A stretch of DNA of 20,285 nt, from contig BFEA01000320.1 of assembly GCA_003427395.1 (NCBI GenBank), forward strand, positions 1,325,160-1,345,444, written 5' to 3'. Origin of the DNA: Chara braunii (Eukaryota; Streptophyta; Charophyceae; Charales; Characeae). The notes beneath the pieces were generated by a model that was given only the letters and a program-made list of their open reading frames with translations, did not search any database and was not told the origin of the DNA. A program made the position numbers and the translations under genes. How positions within the stretch are numbered: the stretch's first letter is position 1; every line of letters begins with the position of its first letter. This document shows positions 1-7,835 of the stretch, one piece after another.

Positions 1-79
<79 letters not shown>
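1..79. repeat. (AG)n microsatellite at window edge
   Basis: Uninterrupted AG dinucleotide run reaching the left edge, so the true length is unknown. Reading frames through it are not coding. Confidence 0.97.
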
Positions 80-81
<2 letters not shown>

Positions 82-533
82 TGCATTGTTGGGATTATCT
101 GGCCAGTTTTGGGGGCTTCCCCACCTGCCTTCCCCTTGTGGTTTTACTGGGCCCGAGTTTGGGCCTCTCTGTTGGCCCCCGTCAAATTGGGTCTTTCCTC
201 CAGATGGTTTCCCGGCCTCTCGGTTGGGTGCATGAGGCACCATCAACGCACTCTGATCACGAAAAGTCAACATATACAAGCTATATTTTTCCTTGGCTGC
301 ACACAGCCATGATGAGGGTGCCTTGCGTTTGGGGGAAGATGGGTAGGAGGAAAGGCAGCAGGTCAAAGAGTGCTCAGCTGGTATCTCGTCGAGCATCGAG
401 GCTTAGCAGTCTATTTGTATTTTGTAATTTGTACCATCTCTCAATTTGTTCGTGTCATCGAAGGACAGTTCCCATTGTTTCTTTGACGCTGCTGCTTCTG
501 TTCTTGTTGTGACATTCGGTAACGATTGTCTGC
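80..533. other. Non-coding stretch, probably intron 2 of the pseudouridine synthase gene
   Basis: No exon with synthase-like coding is visible here on the minus strand. The segment at about 305-346 (gagggtgccttgcgtttggg and following) resembles 3950-3985 in intron 1, so it contains part of a dispersed repeat. It lies downstream of the exon 2 splice donor and is therefore most likely intronic. Confidence 0.45.
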
Positions 534-577
<44 letters not shown>

Positions 578-582
578 TTCTT
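534..582. repeat. (TTTC)n microsatellite
   Basis: About eleven TTTC units ending in TTC triplets. It starts a long pyrimidine/TG-rich tract. Confidence 0.95.
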
Positions 583-985
583 CTTTGCTTTCCCGTTGTA
601 GTTATTGGTTGTTGGTTGTTGCGTTTATTCTTTGTTGTTTTGTTGTTGTTTTGCTGTTTTTCTGTTTTGTTGTTTTGTTTTTTTTTTTGTTTTTTTTTTG
701 TTTGTCACTTGTTACGTTTGTCGCTTGTTACGTTTGTTGTTTGTAACGTTTGTTGTTTGTTACGTTTCTTGTTTGTCGTTTGTTTGTTGTTTGTTTGTTT
801 TTCGTTTGTTTGTTCTTTGTTGTTTGTTGTTTGTTGTTTGTTACGTTTTTTGTTTGGCAGTGTTTTTTGTTTGTCGTTTGTTTGTTCGTTGTATTTTTTG
901 TTTGTTTGTTTGTTTGTTGTTTGTTGTTTGTTGTTTGTTGTCTTTTGTCGTTGTTTGTTGTTGTGGTTGTGGTCTTTGTTGTTGC
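583..985. repeat. T/G-rich low-complexity tract (TTG, TTTG, TTACGTTTG variants)
   Basis: Almost 400 bases with few A or C, built from TTTG, TTG and TTACGTTTG-like units. On the minus strand, the gene's strand, it reads as a CAA/CAAA-rich run a little downstream of the exon 2 donor. Open frames in it encode only Cys/Phe/Leu/Val or Asn/Thr/Lys repeats and are not credible proteins. Confidence 0.9.
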
Positions 986-1034
986 TGCTATGAGCAATTC
1001 TTATGATTATGATGGCAATGATGATGATCCGTAC

Positions 1035-1114
1035 CTGTGGAACGGTGATTACTTGGCCATTGACAGTGACTTTCCCCGCAAAAATAAGATCCTCACAGCT
1101 TCTTCTGGAGGCAA
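1035..1114 (-). CDS. Exon 2 of RluB/RsuA-family pseudouridine synthase (second half of S4 domain)
   Basis: This 80-bp exon follows an acceptor (ATACTGGGCAG, exon starts TTGCC) and ends at a donor (CCACAG/GTACGG). With the single G carried over from exon 1 it encodes 27 residues beginning VASRRSCEDLIF and continuing AGKVTVNGQ, the core of an S4 RNA-binding domain in RsuA/RluB-type rRNA pseudouridine synthases. It continues exactly in phase from RLSKVLAAAG at the end of exon 1 and leaves in phase 0. S4 domains help these enzymes dock on rRNA; the catalytic domain (with the family's GRLD-type motif) should be on exons left of the window. Plant members such as Arabidopsis SVR1 act in the chloroplast. 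The call rests on recognising the conserved S4 motif, not on a database search. Confidence 0.85.
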
Positions 1115-1354
1115 CTGCCCAGTATATGCATTGCATGGAGAATTACGAAACAAAAACAAAACAAAAACAAAGGTTCAGAACAGCACTGCGGTTCAGTACC
1201 AAGAAGATACAGCAAGGGAAATCATATATTGATTTGCGACTCAGTTAGAAGGCTGTGGACAGAGATTCACAGCATCGCACTCCAGAGCCTAGCAAGGAAA
1301 CTGCAATTTCGTTAAACCACCAGTACATGGCACCAGACTTGCAAGATTTGTGTG

Positions 1355-1376
1355 TTTTTTTTTTCCCCGTTCATCT
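1355..1376 (-). repeat. Target-site duplication, 3' side of U2 retrocopy
   Basis: On the minus strand it reads AGATGAACGGGG followed by ten A. It matches the block at 1620-1640 (AGATGAACGGG plus ten A) apart from one G. It sits directly after the A-rich tail behind the U2 copy, as expected of LINE-type target-primed insertion. Confidence 0.8.
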
Positions 1377-1423
1377 TTTTTTTTTTCTCCTCTGTTTTTC
1401 TTTTTTGTTTTGTTTTTATTAAG

Positions 1424-1621
1424 AGGGCTGCGTCACACCTCGCTGCAGTGCAGGGCGAAGGCAACGCTGGAGGGACCGAGCAGGCAAACCTGCCCCTACG
1501 ACCCCTCCGTAGCCCAGAAAAATTAATTTAATATCGTTGTGGCCCGATGGACCACGGATCAGATATTACACTGATCAGAACAGATACTACACTTGATCTT
1601 AGCCAAAAGGCCGAGAAAGTT
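1424..1621 (-). pseudogene. U2 snRNA retrocopy (retropseudogene)
   Basis: The minus strand begins CTTTCTCGGCCTTTTGGC, then AAGATCAAGTGTAGTATCTG, which is the near-invariant U2 5' region including the GTAGTA branch-point recognition sequence. Next come stem-loop II-like sequence, a plant-like GATATTAAATTAATTTTT with an Sm-type site, and GC-rich 3' stem-loops. The length of about 198 nt suits a plant U2. I call it a retrocopy and not a gene for three reasons. An A-rich tail (AATAAAAACAAAACAAAAAA and further A runs) follows the 3' end; about 21-bp direct repeats flank the insert; and there is no plant USE or TATA box in the 100 bp upstream, where a tRNA-like SINE lies instead. The first few U2 nucleotides merge with the A run. 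It lies in an intron in the same orientation as the host gene. RNA-level activity cannot be excluded. Confidence 0.88.
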
Positions 1622-1640
1622 TTTTTTTTCCCGTTCATCT
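1620..1640 (-). repeat. Target-site duplication, 5' side of U2 retrocopy
   Basis: AGATGAACGGG plus ten A on the minus strand, immediately upstream of the U2 5' end. It is the partner of 1355-1376. The block is probably the A tail of the preceding SINE, so U2 inserted into a SINE tail. Confidence 0.8.
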
Positions 1641-1710
1641 GGTCCCATCTGAATTCGAACTCGGGTCTGCATTTCAACAGTGGCTGGTGGCACCGCGCTG
1701 GCGGTTCCGC
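1633..1710 (-). mobile_element. tRNA-derived SINE head (copy 1)
   Basis: The minus strand has a Pol III B-box-like GAGTTCGAATTC (1662-1651), preceded by ACTGTTGAAATGCAGACCC and a weaker A-box-like stretch. It aligns by eye with 4931-4990 (both contain TGTTGAAA, then AGAC, then GTTCGAAT). An A run follows, now split by the U2 insertion. Exact ends are not visible. Confidence 0.6.
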
Positions 1711-1879
1711 AAAAAGCTTGGCGCGCAGTGCAGTGCAGAACCGCCAGGCCCAGGTGTAATGGTGGTGGTTTCGCACGAAATTGATTGATTTCTGCTGACC
1801 CCAAATGAGGCTACTCATGTGCCATTTTGGGGGAGATGTCAGGAGAAATCAGCAACCTTGATATCTGCATGTAAGTCCC

Positions 1880-1989
1880 TCCAACTGAGAGACATGGGCA
1901 GAAATCAGGAAGCTCTATTTCTGCATGATGTTCGCACTGGCTGAGAGATACCCACAGATTCCTGATTTCTGCCGATATCTCTCAGCTGG
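1880..1989. repeat. Foldback (inverted repeat) element
   Basis: The left arm CAACTGAGAGACATGGGCAG plus AAATCAGGAA is inverted at about 1959-1989 as TTCCTGATTTCTGCCGATAT plus CTCTCAGCTGG. The arms are about 31 bp with few mismatches, separated by about 50 bp, so it could form a hairpin. No coding content; possibly a MITE of another family. Confidence 0.7.
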
Positions 1990-2009
1990 TGGTGGGACCA
2001 TCATGCAAA

Positions 2010-2322
2010 GGGACCAGACCCAATGGGACTACCTATTTGCTAGTGGGGCCGACCCAATGGGACTACCCTCTTTGCTAGTGGGACCGATCCAATGAGACTA
2101 CCCTCTCTGCTAGTGGGACCGACCCAATGGGACTACCCTCTTTGCTAGTGGGACCGATCCAATGGGACTACCCTCTTTGCTAGTGGGACCGACCCAATGG
2201 GACTACCCTCTTTGCTAGTGGGACCAGAGCCGATGGGACTACCCTCTTTGCTAGTGGGACCAGGCCCAGCTGATGGGACCATACTGCAAAGGGACTGACC
2301 CAATGGGACTACCCTCTTTGAG
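2010..2322. repeat. 35-bp minisatellite (about 9 units)
   Basis: Seven clean units of 35-36 bp (starting at 2010, 2045, 2080, 2115, 2150, 2185 and 2220) with core GGGACTACCCTCTTTGCTAG and GGGACC, followed by two degenerate units to 2322. Units alternate between GACCC and GATCC variants, suggesting higher-order copying. The core CTCTTTGCTAGTGGGACC is the same sequence as the terminus of the MITE copies at 2524, 3374 and 3611. Confidence 0.93.
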
Positions 2323-2523
2323 CTTGGGGCTGGAGAGGGAGTGGTGGAAAGTCAGCCCCACATCTGAATGGGGCCTGGTGAAAAAGATTCCAGGCCCCAG
2401 GGGCATGGCAGGAAAGTCTGTGGTCCCGGGAGGTGACGGAAATAAGGCACCCTTTTTGGGGGCATAGCTGAGAAGCTGGGTAGCTGTACGGCTCAGTGTC
2501 GAGCTGTTGTCTCAGCACAACTT

Positions 2524-2690
2524 GGGCCTGGTCCCACTAACAAAGAGTGGTTGGATTTAATTCCTGAATCCGGATACGTTTGGGGGAGAGATGCAGAAAA
2601 GCAGATCAATCACAATTTTGTGGATCTATCCACAAACACATCCAGATTCAGGAACTAAATCCAATCCTCTTTGCTGATGGGACTAGGCCC
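2524..2690. mobile_element. Foldback MITE-like element, copy 1 (most complete)
   Basis: The left terminus GGGCCTGGTCCCACTAACAA is inverted at the right as TTGCTGATGGGACTAGGCCC. The arms extend inward about 75 bp (GGATTTAATTCCTGAATC against GATTCAGGAACTAAATCC, CGTTTG against CAAACACATCC), with a centre around GATCAATCACAATTTTGTGG. It has no coding capacity and no clear target duplication. Copies at 3374, 3611, 4656 and 9421 share the arms and the GCAGAAAAGCAGATCAATCA-type centre. Confidence 0.8.
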
Positions 2691-3316
2691 CTGATTGTCT
2701 GTGTCTGCTGGGCCGGGGCCCCAAGGTCGGCTTCGTGCAGGATCACCCTTCTGTCCCTTCTCTCTTGGGCCCAAGAGAGATTTTTGGGGGCCCAACCTTG
2801 GGCTCTGGGCCCCAGCACTCAATGTTGGATTTTCGGGGGGGTGGGGGAAAGAATCATTCAGCCACATATGCGTAATAATCAATCATGTGTGAAAATAATC
2901 AATCAGGCAAGCAGAGTTTCGCTTTTTTGTTCTTGGAATCCTGGTCGTCTGGGACTGGGTTTCTCTTTTGGGGAAGGATCGCATACAGGCCCTTGCCGAA
3001 ATTGCAGAGACCAGTATGGCCCCTTGAGAATGTGCCTCGACATAAAGTACGTCCAGGCACATCCGATGCTCCCGGCCTCTTGCAGGACCAGATCCGTTCT
3101 GACCCGATCGGGGTATTCTGGCCCGATCGGAACATCAACGGGAGCCACCGACGTAATTTTCCCTTCCCCTTTATCAATTTGTAATTACTGTAAATAAAAA
3201 ATGACCATCCTCTGTAATCCGGGGCCAAGGTCCCACTTACCCGGGTCCTGTGATCTGGCGGCCAAACCTGGTGGTCCGCAAGGGAAATCCACACTGGCGG
3301 TCAAGTGGGGGGTTAT
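2691..3316. other. Intronic DNA without recognised genes
   Basis: GC-moderate sequence with short palindromes (CTCTTGGGCCCAAGAG near 2761) and a repeated CCCGATCGG near 3103 and 3121. I see no RNA gene or exon. Confidence 0.5.

Positions 3317-3362
<46 letters not shown>
3317..3362. repeat. Guanine homopolymer (46 G)
   Basis: Uninterrupted G run on the plus strand, hence poly-C in the host pre-mRNA. Its length is likely approximate because homopolymers assemble poorly. It replaces or abuts the left arm of the MITE copy at 3374. Confidence 0.9.
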
Positions 3363-3363
<1 letters not shown>

Positions 3364-3373
3364 GGCTTGCCCC

Positions 3374-3502
3374 AGCTGGACGTGTTTGTAAGGAGGTGCA
3401 TAAAATCGTGATTGATGCGCTTTTTCTGCATCTTTGCAAAAAACACATACAGATTCAGGCGCTTAGTTCCAATCCTCTTTGCTACCTAGTGGGACCTCAC
3501 CC
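3374..3502. mobile_element. MITE-like foldback element, copy with lost left end
   Basis: The inner left arm GGACGTGTTTGTAAGGAGGT and centre ATCGTGATTGATGCGC match the family. The right arm ends TCCAATCCTCTTTGCTACC then TAGTGGGACCTCACCC. The outer left arm is missing where the 46-G run lies. Confidence 0.65.
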
Positions 3503-3610
3503 AAGGTGTTCTCGATCCCATAAGTCTAAAGGACTCAAATGCACTTTTTTCACCAACACAAATTTTTTCTCACAGAAACTAGCACAAAATTTCCTTCCCA
3601 AGTTTCGGAG

Positions 3611-3776
3611 GGTGAGGTCCCACTACAAAAACGGATGGGATTGAAAGCCTGAATCCGGACGAGTTTGTGGAGAGGTGCAGAAAACCGCCGTTGATCTGCT
3701 TTTCTGAACCTTTGCATAAAACACGTCCAGATTTAGGCGCTTACTCCACTCCCCTTTGCTAGTGGGACCTAGCCCA
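3611..3776. mobile_element. MITE-like foldback element, another copy
   Basis: The left end GGTGAGGTCCCACTAC and right end CTTTGCTAGTGGGACCTAGC are inverted relative to each other. The inner arms CCTGAATCCGGACGAGTTTG and ACACGTCCAGATTTAGGCGC match other copies, with centre GTTGATCTGCTTTTCTG. Confidence 0.75.
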
Positions 3777-3879
3777 CGGTGCAGTAGTGCAATGTACATT
3801 CTTTGTGTTCATCTTTACGGAGATACCAAGACATCCTCTCCAGTTGAACCAGGACACTCGGTTCCAGTGGGCGGCCACA

Positions 3880-3985
3880 CTACCGTCTTCCCGAACATAC
3901 CCTGATAATGAATGTATAGAAGCCATCTTTCCTGTCCGGTACTGGCAAAATGAGGGTGCGTTGTGTTCGGGGGAAGACGGTAGAC
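3880..3985. repeat. Imperfect inverted repeat / dispersed repeat
   Basis: CTACCGTCTTCCCGAACATA (3881-3900) is inverted at GTGTTCGGGGGAAGACGGTA (about 3963-3984). The right half resembles 305-346, so it probably belongs to a dispersed repeat family. Confidence 0.55.
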
Positions 3986-4655
3986 CGCAGGGGTTGGTGG
4001 GTTGGGGAAGGTCAGTTCACTACAATGGAACTTTGGTTGTTCCCGAGTGCCGGCCGCAGTAGGCCGGGTTCAGACCGAACTGTAGGTCTGTGTATTTTGG
4101 CTACCCAGGGACAGTAGGCTTTTGCAATTGATTTGAAAGAGAGAGATTTGAGAGAGTAATCTGGAACCTTCAAGCAACAATTTGGCAGTGAACTGTGGTA
4201 CTCATTAGACTTAGGACTGTACTTCATAAGCTACACGGGCTGATGCTGCTGGGATAACTTCGGGTCGAATTGTGAGGTCCGCCGCCTCTATCCATGTGTT
4301 GATTGATTAAAAAATGGCACTTTTCTTTATTAAAAAAAACAAATAAATAAAAAATACATCCTCTGAAATGGGCCATGTTATAGAGGGGGGAAAAGGGAAA
4401 AACACAGGAAGATCCTCAGCCGCTGGGACCATCATGCAGAAATCGAGATGGACTGTATCGGGAGGGTCATATCAAAAATGTTGAGCTGGCCGGTAGGGGG
4501 CATTGTAAGAAGTTGAACAGGTACCAGTAGGGGCATTAGGAAAAGACTTCAGGCCCAACTGATGCCAGGGCTTTTTTGCGAAGCCGAACCCAGGGGTAAG
4601 AACGGTCCCAGGTGCGCGATGCAAATAAATGCATCTTGAGGGTCATCAGACAGAA
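3986..4655. other. Intronic DNA without recognised genes
   Basis: Includes a GAGAGA patch (4137-4155), an A-rich patch (4310-4350) and a GGGACCATCATGCAGAAATC segment near 4426 resembling 1994-2010. I see no gene. Confidence 0.45.
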
Positions 4656-4801
4656 CCGCGATTTTGTGTCAAGAAGGTTGGGTCAATCGCCGGAAACTGG
4701 ATGAGTTTTCTGCAGATATGCAGAACAGGACATCAAAATCGCGATTTTGTGCCCCTCTCCACAAACACGGCCAAATTCAGCCGTTAAATCCAATCCTCTA
4801 T
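4656..4801. mobile_element. Diverged MITE-like copy
   Basis: The right arm CCCCTCTCCACAAACACGGC, AAATTCAGCCGTTAAATCC and AATCCTCT matches the family well. The left arm and termini are diverged. Confidence 0.5.
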
Positions 4802-4930
4802 TTTCAAAGAATAAAAGGGCGACGGCCTTGAGGCATCATCGCCGATCCCGGGGGAAAAATACAAAAAAAAGGACATCGCTGAGCTCACCTGGCCCAGGTA
4901 ATGCAGGTACTTTGTTCTTCAAGTCATATC

Positions 4931-4990
4931 TAGATTCGAACACGCGTCTTTGTTTCAACAATTCACGGGCGTGCCAACTGGGCTAGGACA
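4931..4990 (-). mobile_element. tRNA-derived SINE (copy 2)
   Basis: The minus strand shows an A-box-like TAGCCCAGTTGGC (4985-4973) and a B-box-like GTGTTCGAATC (4943-4933) at tRNA-like spacing, with TGTTGAAACAAAGACGCG between. This is related to copy 1 at 1633. Sequence on both sides may also belong to the SINE, but its ends are not defined. Confidence 0.65.
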
Positions 4991-5129
4991 GTTGGTACTG
5001 TCTTTCTTCTTTGCTACCCGGTAGCGGCACTGCGACCTGATCATCTGATCGCTGGGCCATCGACCCACATGCGAAAAAGAACGGAAAAAAGAATGGACTG
5101 GATGAAGGGAGAGAAGAAAGGGGGTTTGG

Positions 5130-5130
<1 letters not shown>

Positions 5131-5163
<33 letters not shown>
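5131..5163. repeat. Guanine homopolymer (33 G)
   Basis: Pure G run within a G-rich, purine-skewed stretch (5100-5215), about 100 bp inside intron 1 from its donor. It can form G-quadruplexes on the plus strand and gives C-rich pre-mRNA. Confidence 0.9.
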
Positions 5164-5164
<1 letters not shown>

Positions 5165-5264
5165 ACGGGAGAGGAGGAGGGCGAGGAGGGGGCGGGGAGG
5201 AGGGGAAGGGACTGTGAGAGAACGAGAAATGGAGATGAAGGTCAAGAAAACATGGTGACGTCAC

Positions 5265-6093
5265 CTCCAGCCGCGGCAAGTACTTTGCTTAGCCGATTGG
5301 TTTTCCCATCGGCACCGGTCGTTCTCTCGGTGAAAAACGTTCTTGTGGCTTTCAATTGCAGTGATATCCGATCCTTAACCGTCGACGTCGCCGGATCGGA
5401 TGGCTGCTGGAGGGATTGATTGTCATCATCATTCCGCGATTGTTCAACAGCGGTACTGCGCACGCTCGGTCGCGCTCGCGCTCGCGCTTCTCTAGCGCTT
5501 GTCCGCCGCCTCCGCCTCCAGTCCGCGTCGTTAACGGACCCGACGGCGGGCGGGGGATTCGGTTTGGCACCTGCTCCACCCCGGGCGCGCGCGGAGCTTG
5601 CGCGGGCGTCGTCCTCAACTCCCTGCCCCACACCTTCCTCTTTGCCCTGGCTTCGCCGCTTCCGCGGGTCAATCATGCGCAACACCCCATCATCACCCCT
5701 CGTTATCAGGGGAATGTATTCCTGCTGAGATGCGGCGCTGCAAAGCACTCTACCAGTCGATAAACCTCTCCCTCCCCTCCTCCTCCCATCAACCCCGGGG
5801 CCTGTCCCCCCCACCTTCCTCTCCTTCAATCGGCCATGGACGACAGTCGGACACAACGCGGCGCAAGCAGCAGCCGCTCCCACACCCGACGACGAGAACG
5901 CCGATCGCAGCGACGGCCGCAGTCGCCGCCGCCATAGCCGATGAGGCTGATGAGACAACGGAAGGAAGAGCTGTCGGCGGTGGTGGTCCTTAACGACTTC
6001 TGCAGCTTGCAATCGCGAGATCGGCAAGTTTGGGAGGAGGCCGTTGATGATGCTTTCACTCAAATTCAAATTTGACGATGCCACGTGGCGCAT
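5265..6093 (-). CDS. Exon 1 of RluB/RsuA-family pseudouridine synthase (organelle-targeted, SVR1-like)
   Basis: This minus-strand open frame ends in RLSKVLAAAG followed by a GT donor, the start of an S4 domain that continues in phase into exon 2 at 1114. The proposed start (ATGCGCCACGTG, 6093) gives about 276 residues before the junction. They comprise a basic, Ser/Arg/Leu-rich N-terminus (for example RRQLFLPLSHQPHRLWRRRL and SLRSAFSSSG) that looks like a chloroplast or mitochondrial transit peptide, a long low-complexity linker rich in Arg, Gly and Ala, then the S4 start. The frame stays open upstream to an ATG at 6759, but that part includes a 51-bp DNA repeat and GC-rich tandem repeats and may be 5' UTR or promoter. 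Plant relatives isomerise uridine to pseudouridine in plastid 23S rRNA; catalytic residues are outside the window. Family assignment is firm; start site and compartment are inference. Confidence 0.72.
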
Positions 6094-6230
6094 TCTAAGC
6101 CGTAGAAGAGAGCCAGCTGGTCGAGACAAAGCAGCATAACCAGCAGGAGCCGGCGTGTTTCCCACGTCACTGGGCAGATGCGGTGATGAGTTCTTCCCGC
6201 TCAGATCCAGCCAGGATGATCTTCTGCCGG

Positions 6231-6332
6231 CGGTGAAAACTGCCGATCCTGTGACAAAAACGTTTTTCGACGGTGGTGGCGCGGTGAAAACTGCCGATCC
6301 TGTGAAAAAAACGTTTTTCGACGGTGGCGGCG
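6231..6332. repeat. 51-bp tandem duplication
   Basis: Two copies (6231-6281, 6282-6332) of CGGTGAAAACTGCCGATCCT and following sequence including AAAAACGTTTTTCGACGGTG, differing at a few bases. 51 is a multiple of three, so the long minus-strand frame stays open. Each unit holds a palindromic AAAACGTTTT. Confidence 0.92.
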
Positions 6333-6716
6333 AGGGCCAGCATACGTGACTGTGACGCCTACTACCGGTAGGCAAAGAGAAGAAGGAAGGACAGCGCGGG
6401 CTTTTCCATGACTCTGGCGTTTTGCAGTACGCCTCGCGCCATTTGGTGATAGTACGGCGGCGGCCGCATGCAGCAGCACCACCCCGCCAAAATGACAATC
6501 GCCCGTATCGCTGCTGGGAACGACTGCCTCTGCCTCTGGTTGCTAGATTCTTCTCGCGAGCGCTTGCGACAGATGACAGCCGTCCGATCAGAGATGGAGA
6601 TACTCCCGCCCACCCGTGAGATTTGGGCGGGCGCGGGAGAAGAAGTTGTCCTGCATGCCCTAGCGCGGAGGAGGTGCATAGCGCCCGACTGCCAAACACC
6701 TGTGCCGGCGCCATCG

Positions 6717-6883
6717 CTGGCTGGTTCCCCCCCCGCCCAAGCGCCTGGTCTGAGACCACAGCCGCGAGCTGGCTGGTTCGATCCCCCGCCCACAGCCGCG
6801 CGCTGGCTCGTCCGATGCCCCGCCCAAACGCCTCACCTCACTGAGACCACAGCCGCGAGCCGCCGGATTCGATCCCCCGCAGC
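6717..6883. repeat. GC-rich imperfect tandem repeat upstream of the gene
   Basis: Recurring CTGGCTGGTTCGATCCCCCG, CTGAGACCACAGCCGCGAG and CCCGCCCAA blocks, about three degenerate units. It lies in the likely 5' flank of the minus-strand gene. Confidence 0.75.
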
Positions 6884-7325
6884 TCAAGCGGCTTGCTGAG
6901 ATGAAAATTAGACCCCGCGCAAACCCCTCTGGCTCGGCCAAGTGGGTCGGTCAACAGCCCACCACCGTCCGCAGCACGAAGCGCAGAAGGCGTTCCGACG
7001 GCGGGACGTCACTCATTGTTGAGTCCATTCCATTCAAATGTGTTCCGTGGACTTAGGTCGGATGGCCGTTGCGGACGTTGGTCTGGTTCGAGGTCCTTCG
7101 GGAAATCCACCGCACTTCGCTGCATCCAGCAGGTTCTGTGAGGGGCCGAGGCCTGGCGTCATCCGAACCCCCTTTTTTCTTTTCCCTTACTTCCCTTATT
7201 AGAGCGGATACTCACACTTATTCATGGCCGTAATCGCAGTAGAATACGTCCAGGTCCGTCGGTCCGATAGTGCTACTGTGGTGTGAATGCACCCTTACTC
7301 GAAGCGGGTAGCCTATCTGTTGCAA
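6884..7325. other. Intergenic DNA, nothing recognised
   Basis: Likely distal promoter side of the minus-strand gene. No exon, RNA gene or clear motif identified. Confidence 0.4.
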
Positions 7326-7395
7326 AATGAAGATTCGAACTCATGATCTGATCGTCAACTGCAGTGCAGCAGTCAGAGCCAGTGCACTGGCTCTG
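7326..7395 (-). mobile_element. tRNA-derived SINE-like segment with perfect 22-bp palindrome
   Basis: The minus strand has B-box-like GAGTTCGAATC (7342-7332) preceded by TGACGATCAGATCAT. A perfect palindrome occupies 7374-7395 (CAGAGCCAGTG and its complement). The A box is not clear, so it is a weaker SINE call than 4931. Confidence 0.45.
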
Positions 7396-7545
7396 AGTCT
7401 GTGATCTCTTTTACATTTTTTTTATTTTTTTTTCTGGGCCAAGTACTGGAGGGCCTATTATGACCTGTGCGGCACTGAAAGAAAAGGAAGAAAGTAATTT
7501 TTAAGACGAAAAAAAAAAAAATGGCCACGTCACATTTCCCAAGAT

Positions 7546-7601
7546 GGGAAGGAGGAGGACTTTTGAAAGTGCCTTGGGAAGGAGGCGGACTTCTGAAAGT
7601 G
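7546..7601. repeat. 30-bp tandem duplication
   Basis: GGGAAGGAGGAGGACTTTTG then AAAGTGCCTT, repeated at 7576 with two substitutions. Confidence 0.88.
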
Positions 7602-7647
7602 CTGCAGTCCCACTAACCCTCCGGTCTCCTCCCCCTCCTCCCCATCC

Positions 7648-7705
7648 AGCCAATCCCTAATCAGGACAGAGTGGTAAGCCAATCCCTAATCAGGACAGAG
7701 TGGTA
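7648..7705. repeat. 29-bp perfect tandem duplication
   Basis: AGCCAATCCCTAATCAGGAC then AGAGTGGTA occurs twice without change (7648-7676, 7677-7705), so the duplication is recent. Confidence 0.93.
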
Positions 7706-7715
7706 TGTGACTGTT

Positions 7716-7835
7716 GCAGTCTCGCGTACCACCGCGAGGGAGTCCCTTCGTGTGCCTGATGGGACTTCCTTCTCTGCAGTCTCGCGTACCACTGCGAGGG
7801 AGTCCCTTTGTGTGCCTGATGGGACTCCCTTCTCT
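7716..7835. repeat. 60-bp tandem duplication
   Basis: Two 60-bp units starting GCAGTCTCGCGTACCACCGC and GCAGTCTCGCGTACCACTGC, with only a few differences. Each contains a TGATGGGACT segment that echoes the minisatellite/MITE terminus. Confidence 0.92.

Larger units (their letters stand above)
1115..5264 (-). other. Intron 1 of the pseudouridine synthase gene (4150 bp)
   Basis: Bounded by donor CTGGAG/GTGACG at 5265/5264 and acceptor GGGCAG/TTGCC at 1115/1114, phase 1. The acceptor has only a weak pyrimidine tract. The intron carries a U2 retrocopy, two tRNA-derived SINEs, a 35-bp minisatellite, four MITE-like foldback copies and two guanine homopolymers, which explains its length. Boundaries come from restoring the S4 domain and need transcript support. 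Confidence 0.75.

Noticed and set aside
526-1006. Long Cys/Phe/Leu/Val-rich open frames
   Set aside because: They are translations of the TTTC and T/G low-complexity tract and have no domain or codon structure of a gene.
1424-1621. U2 as an active intronic snRNA gene
   Set aside because: No USE/TATA upstream, an A tail downstream and matching target duplications favour a retrocopy.
5416-5993. Plus-strand open frames opposite exon 1
   Set aside because: Shadows of the GC-rich minus-strand coding exon; no motif seen.
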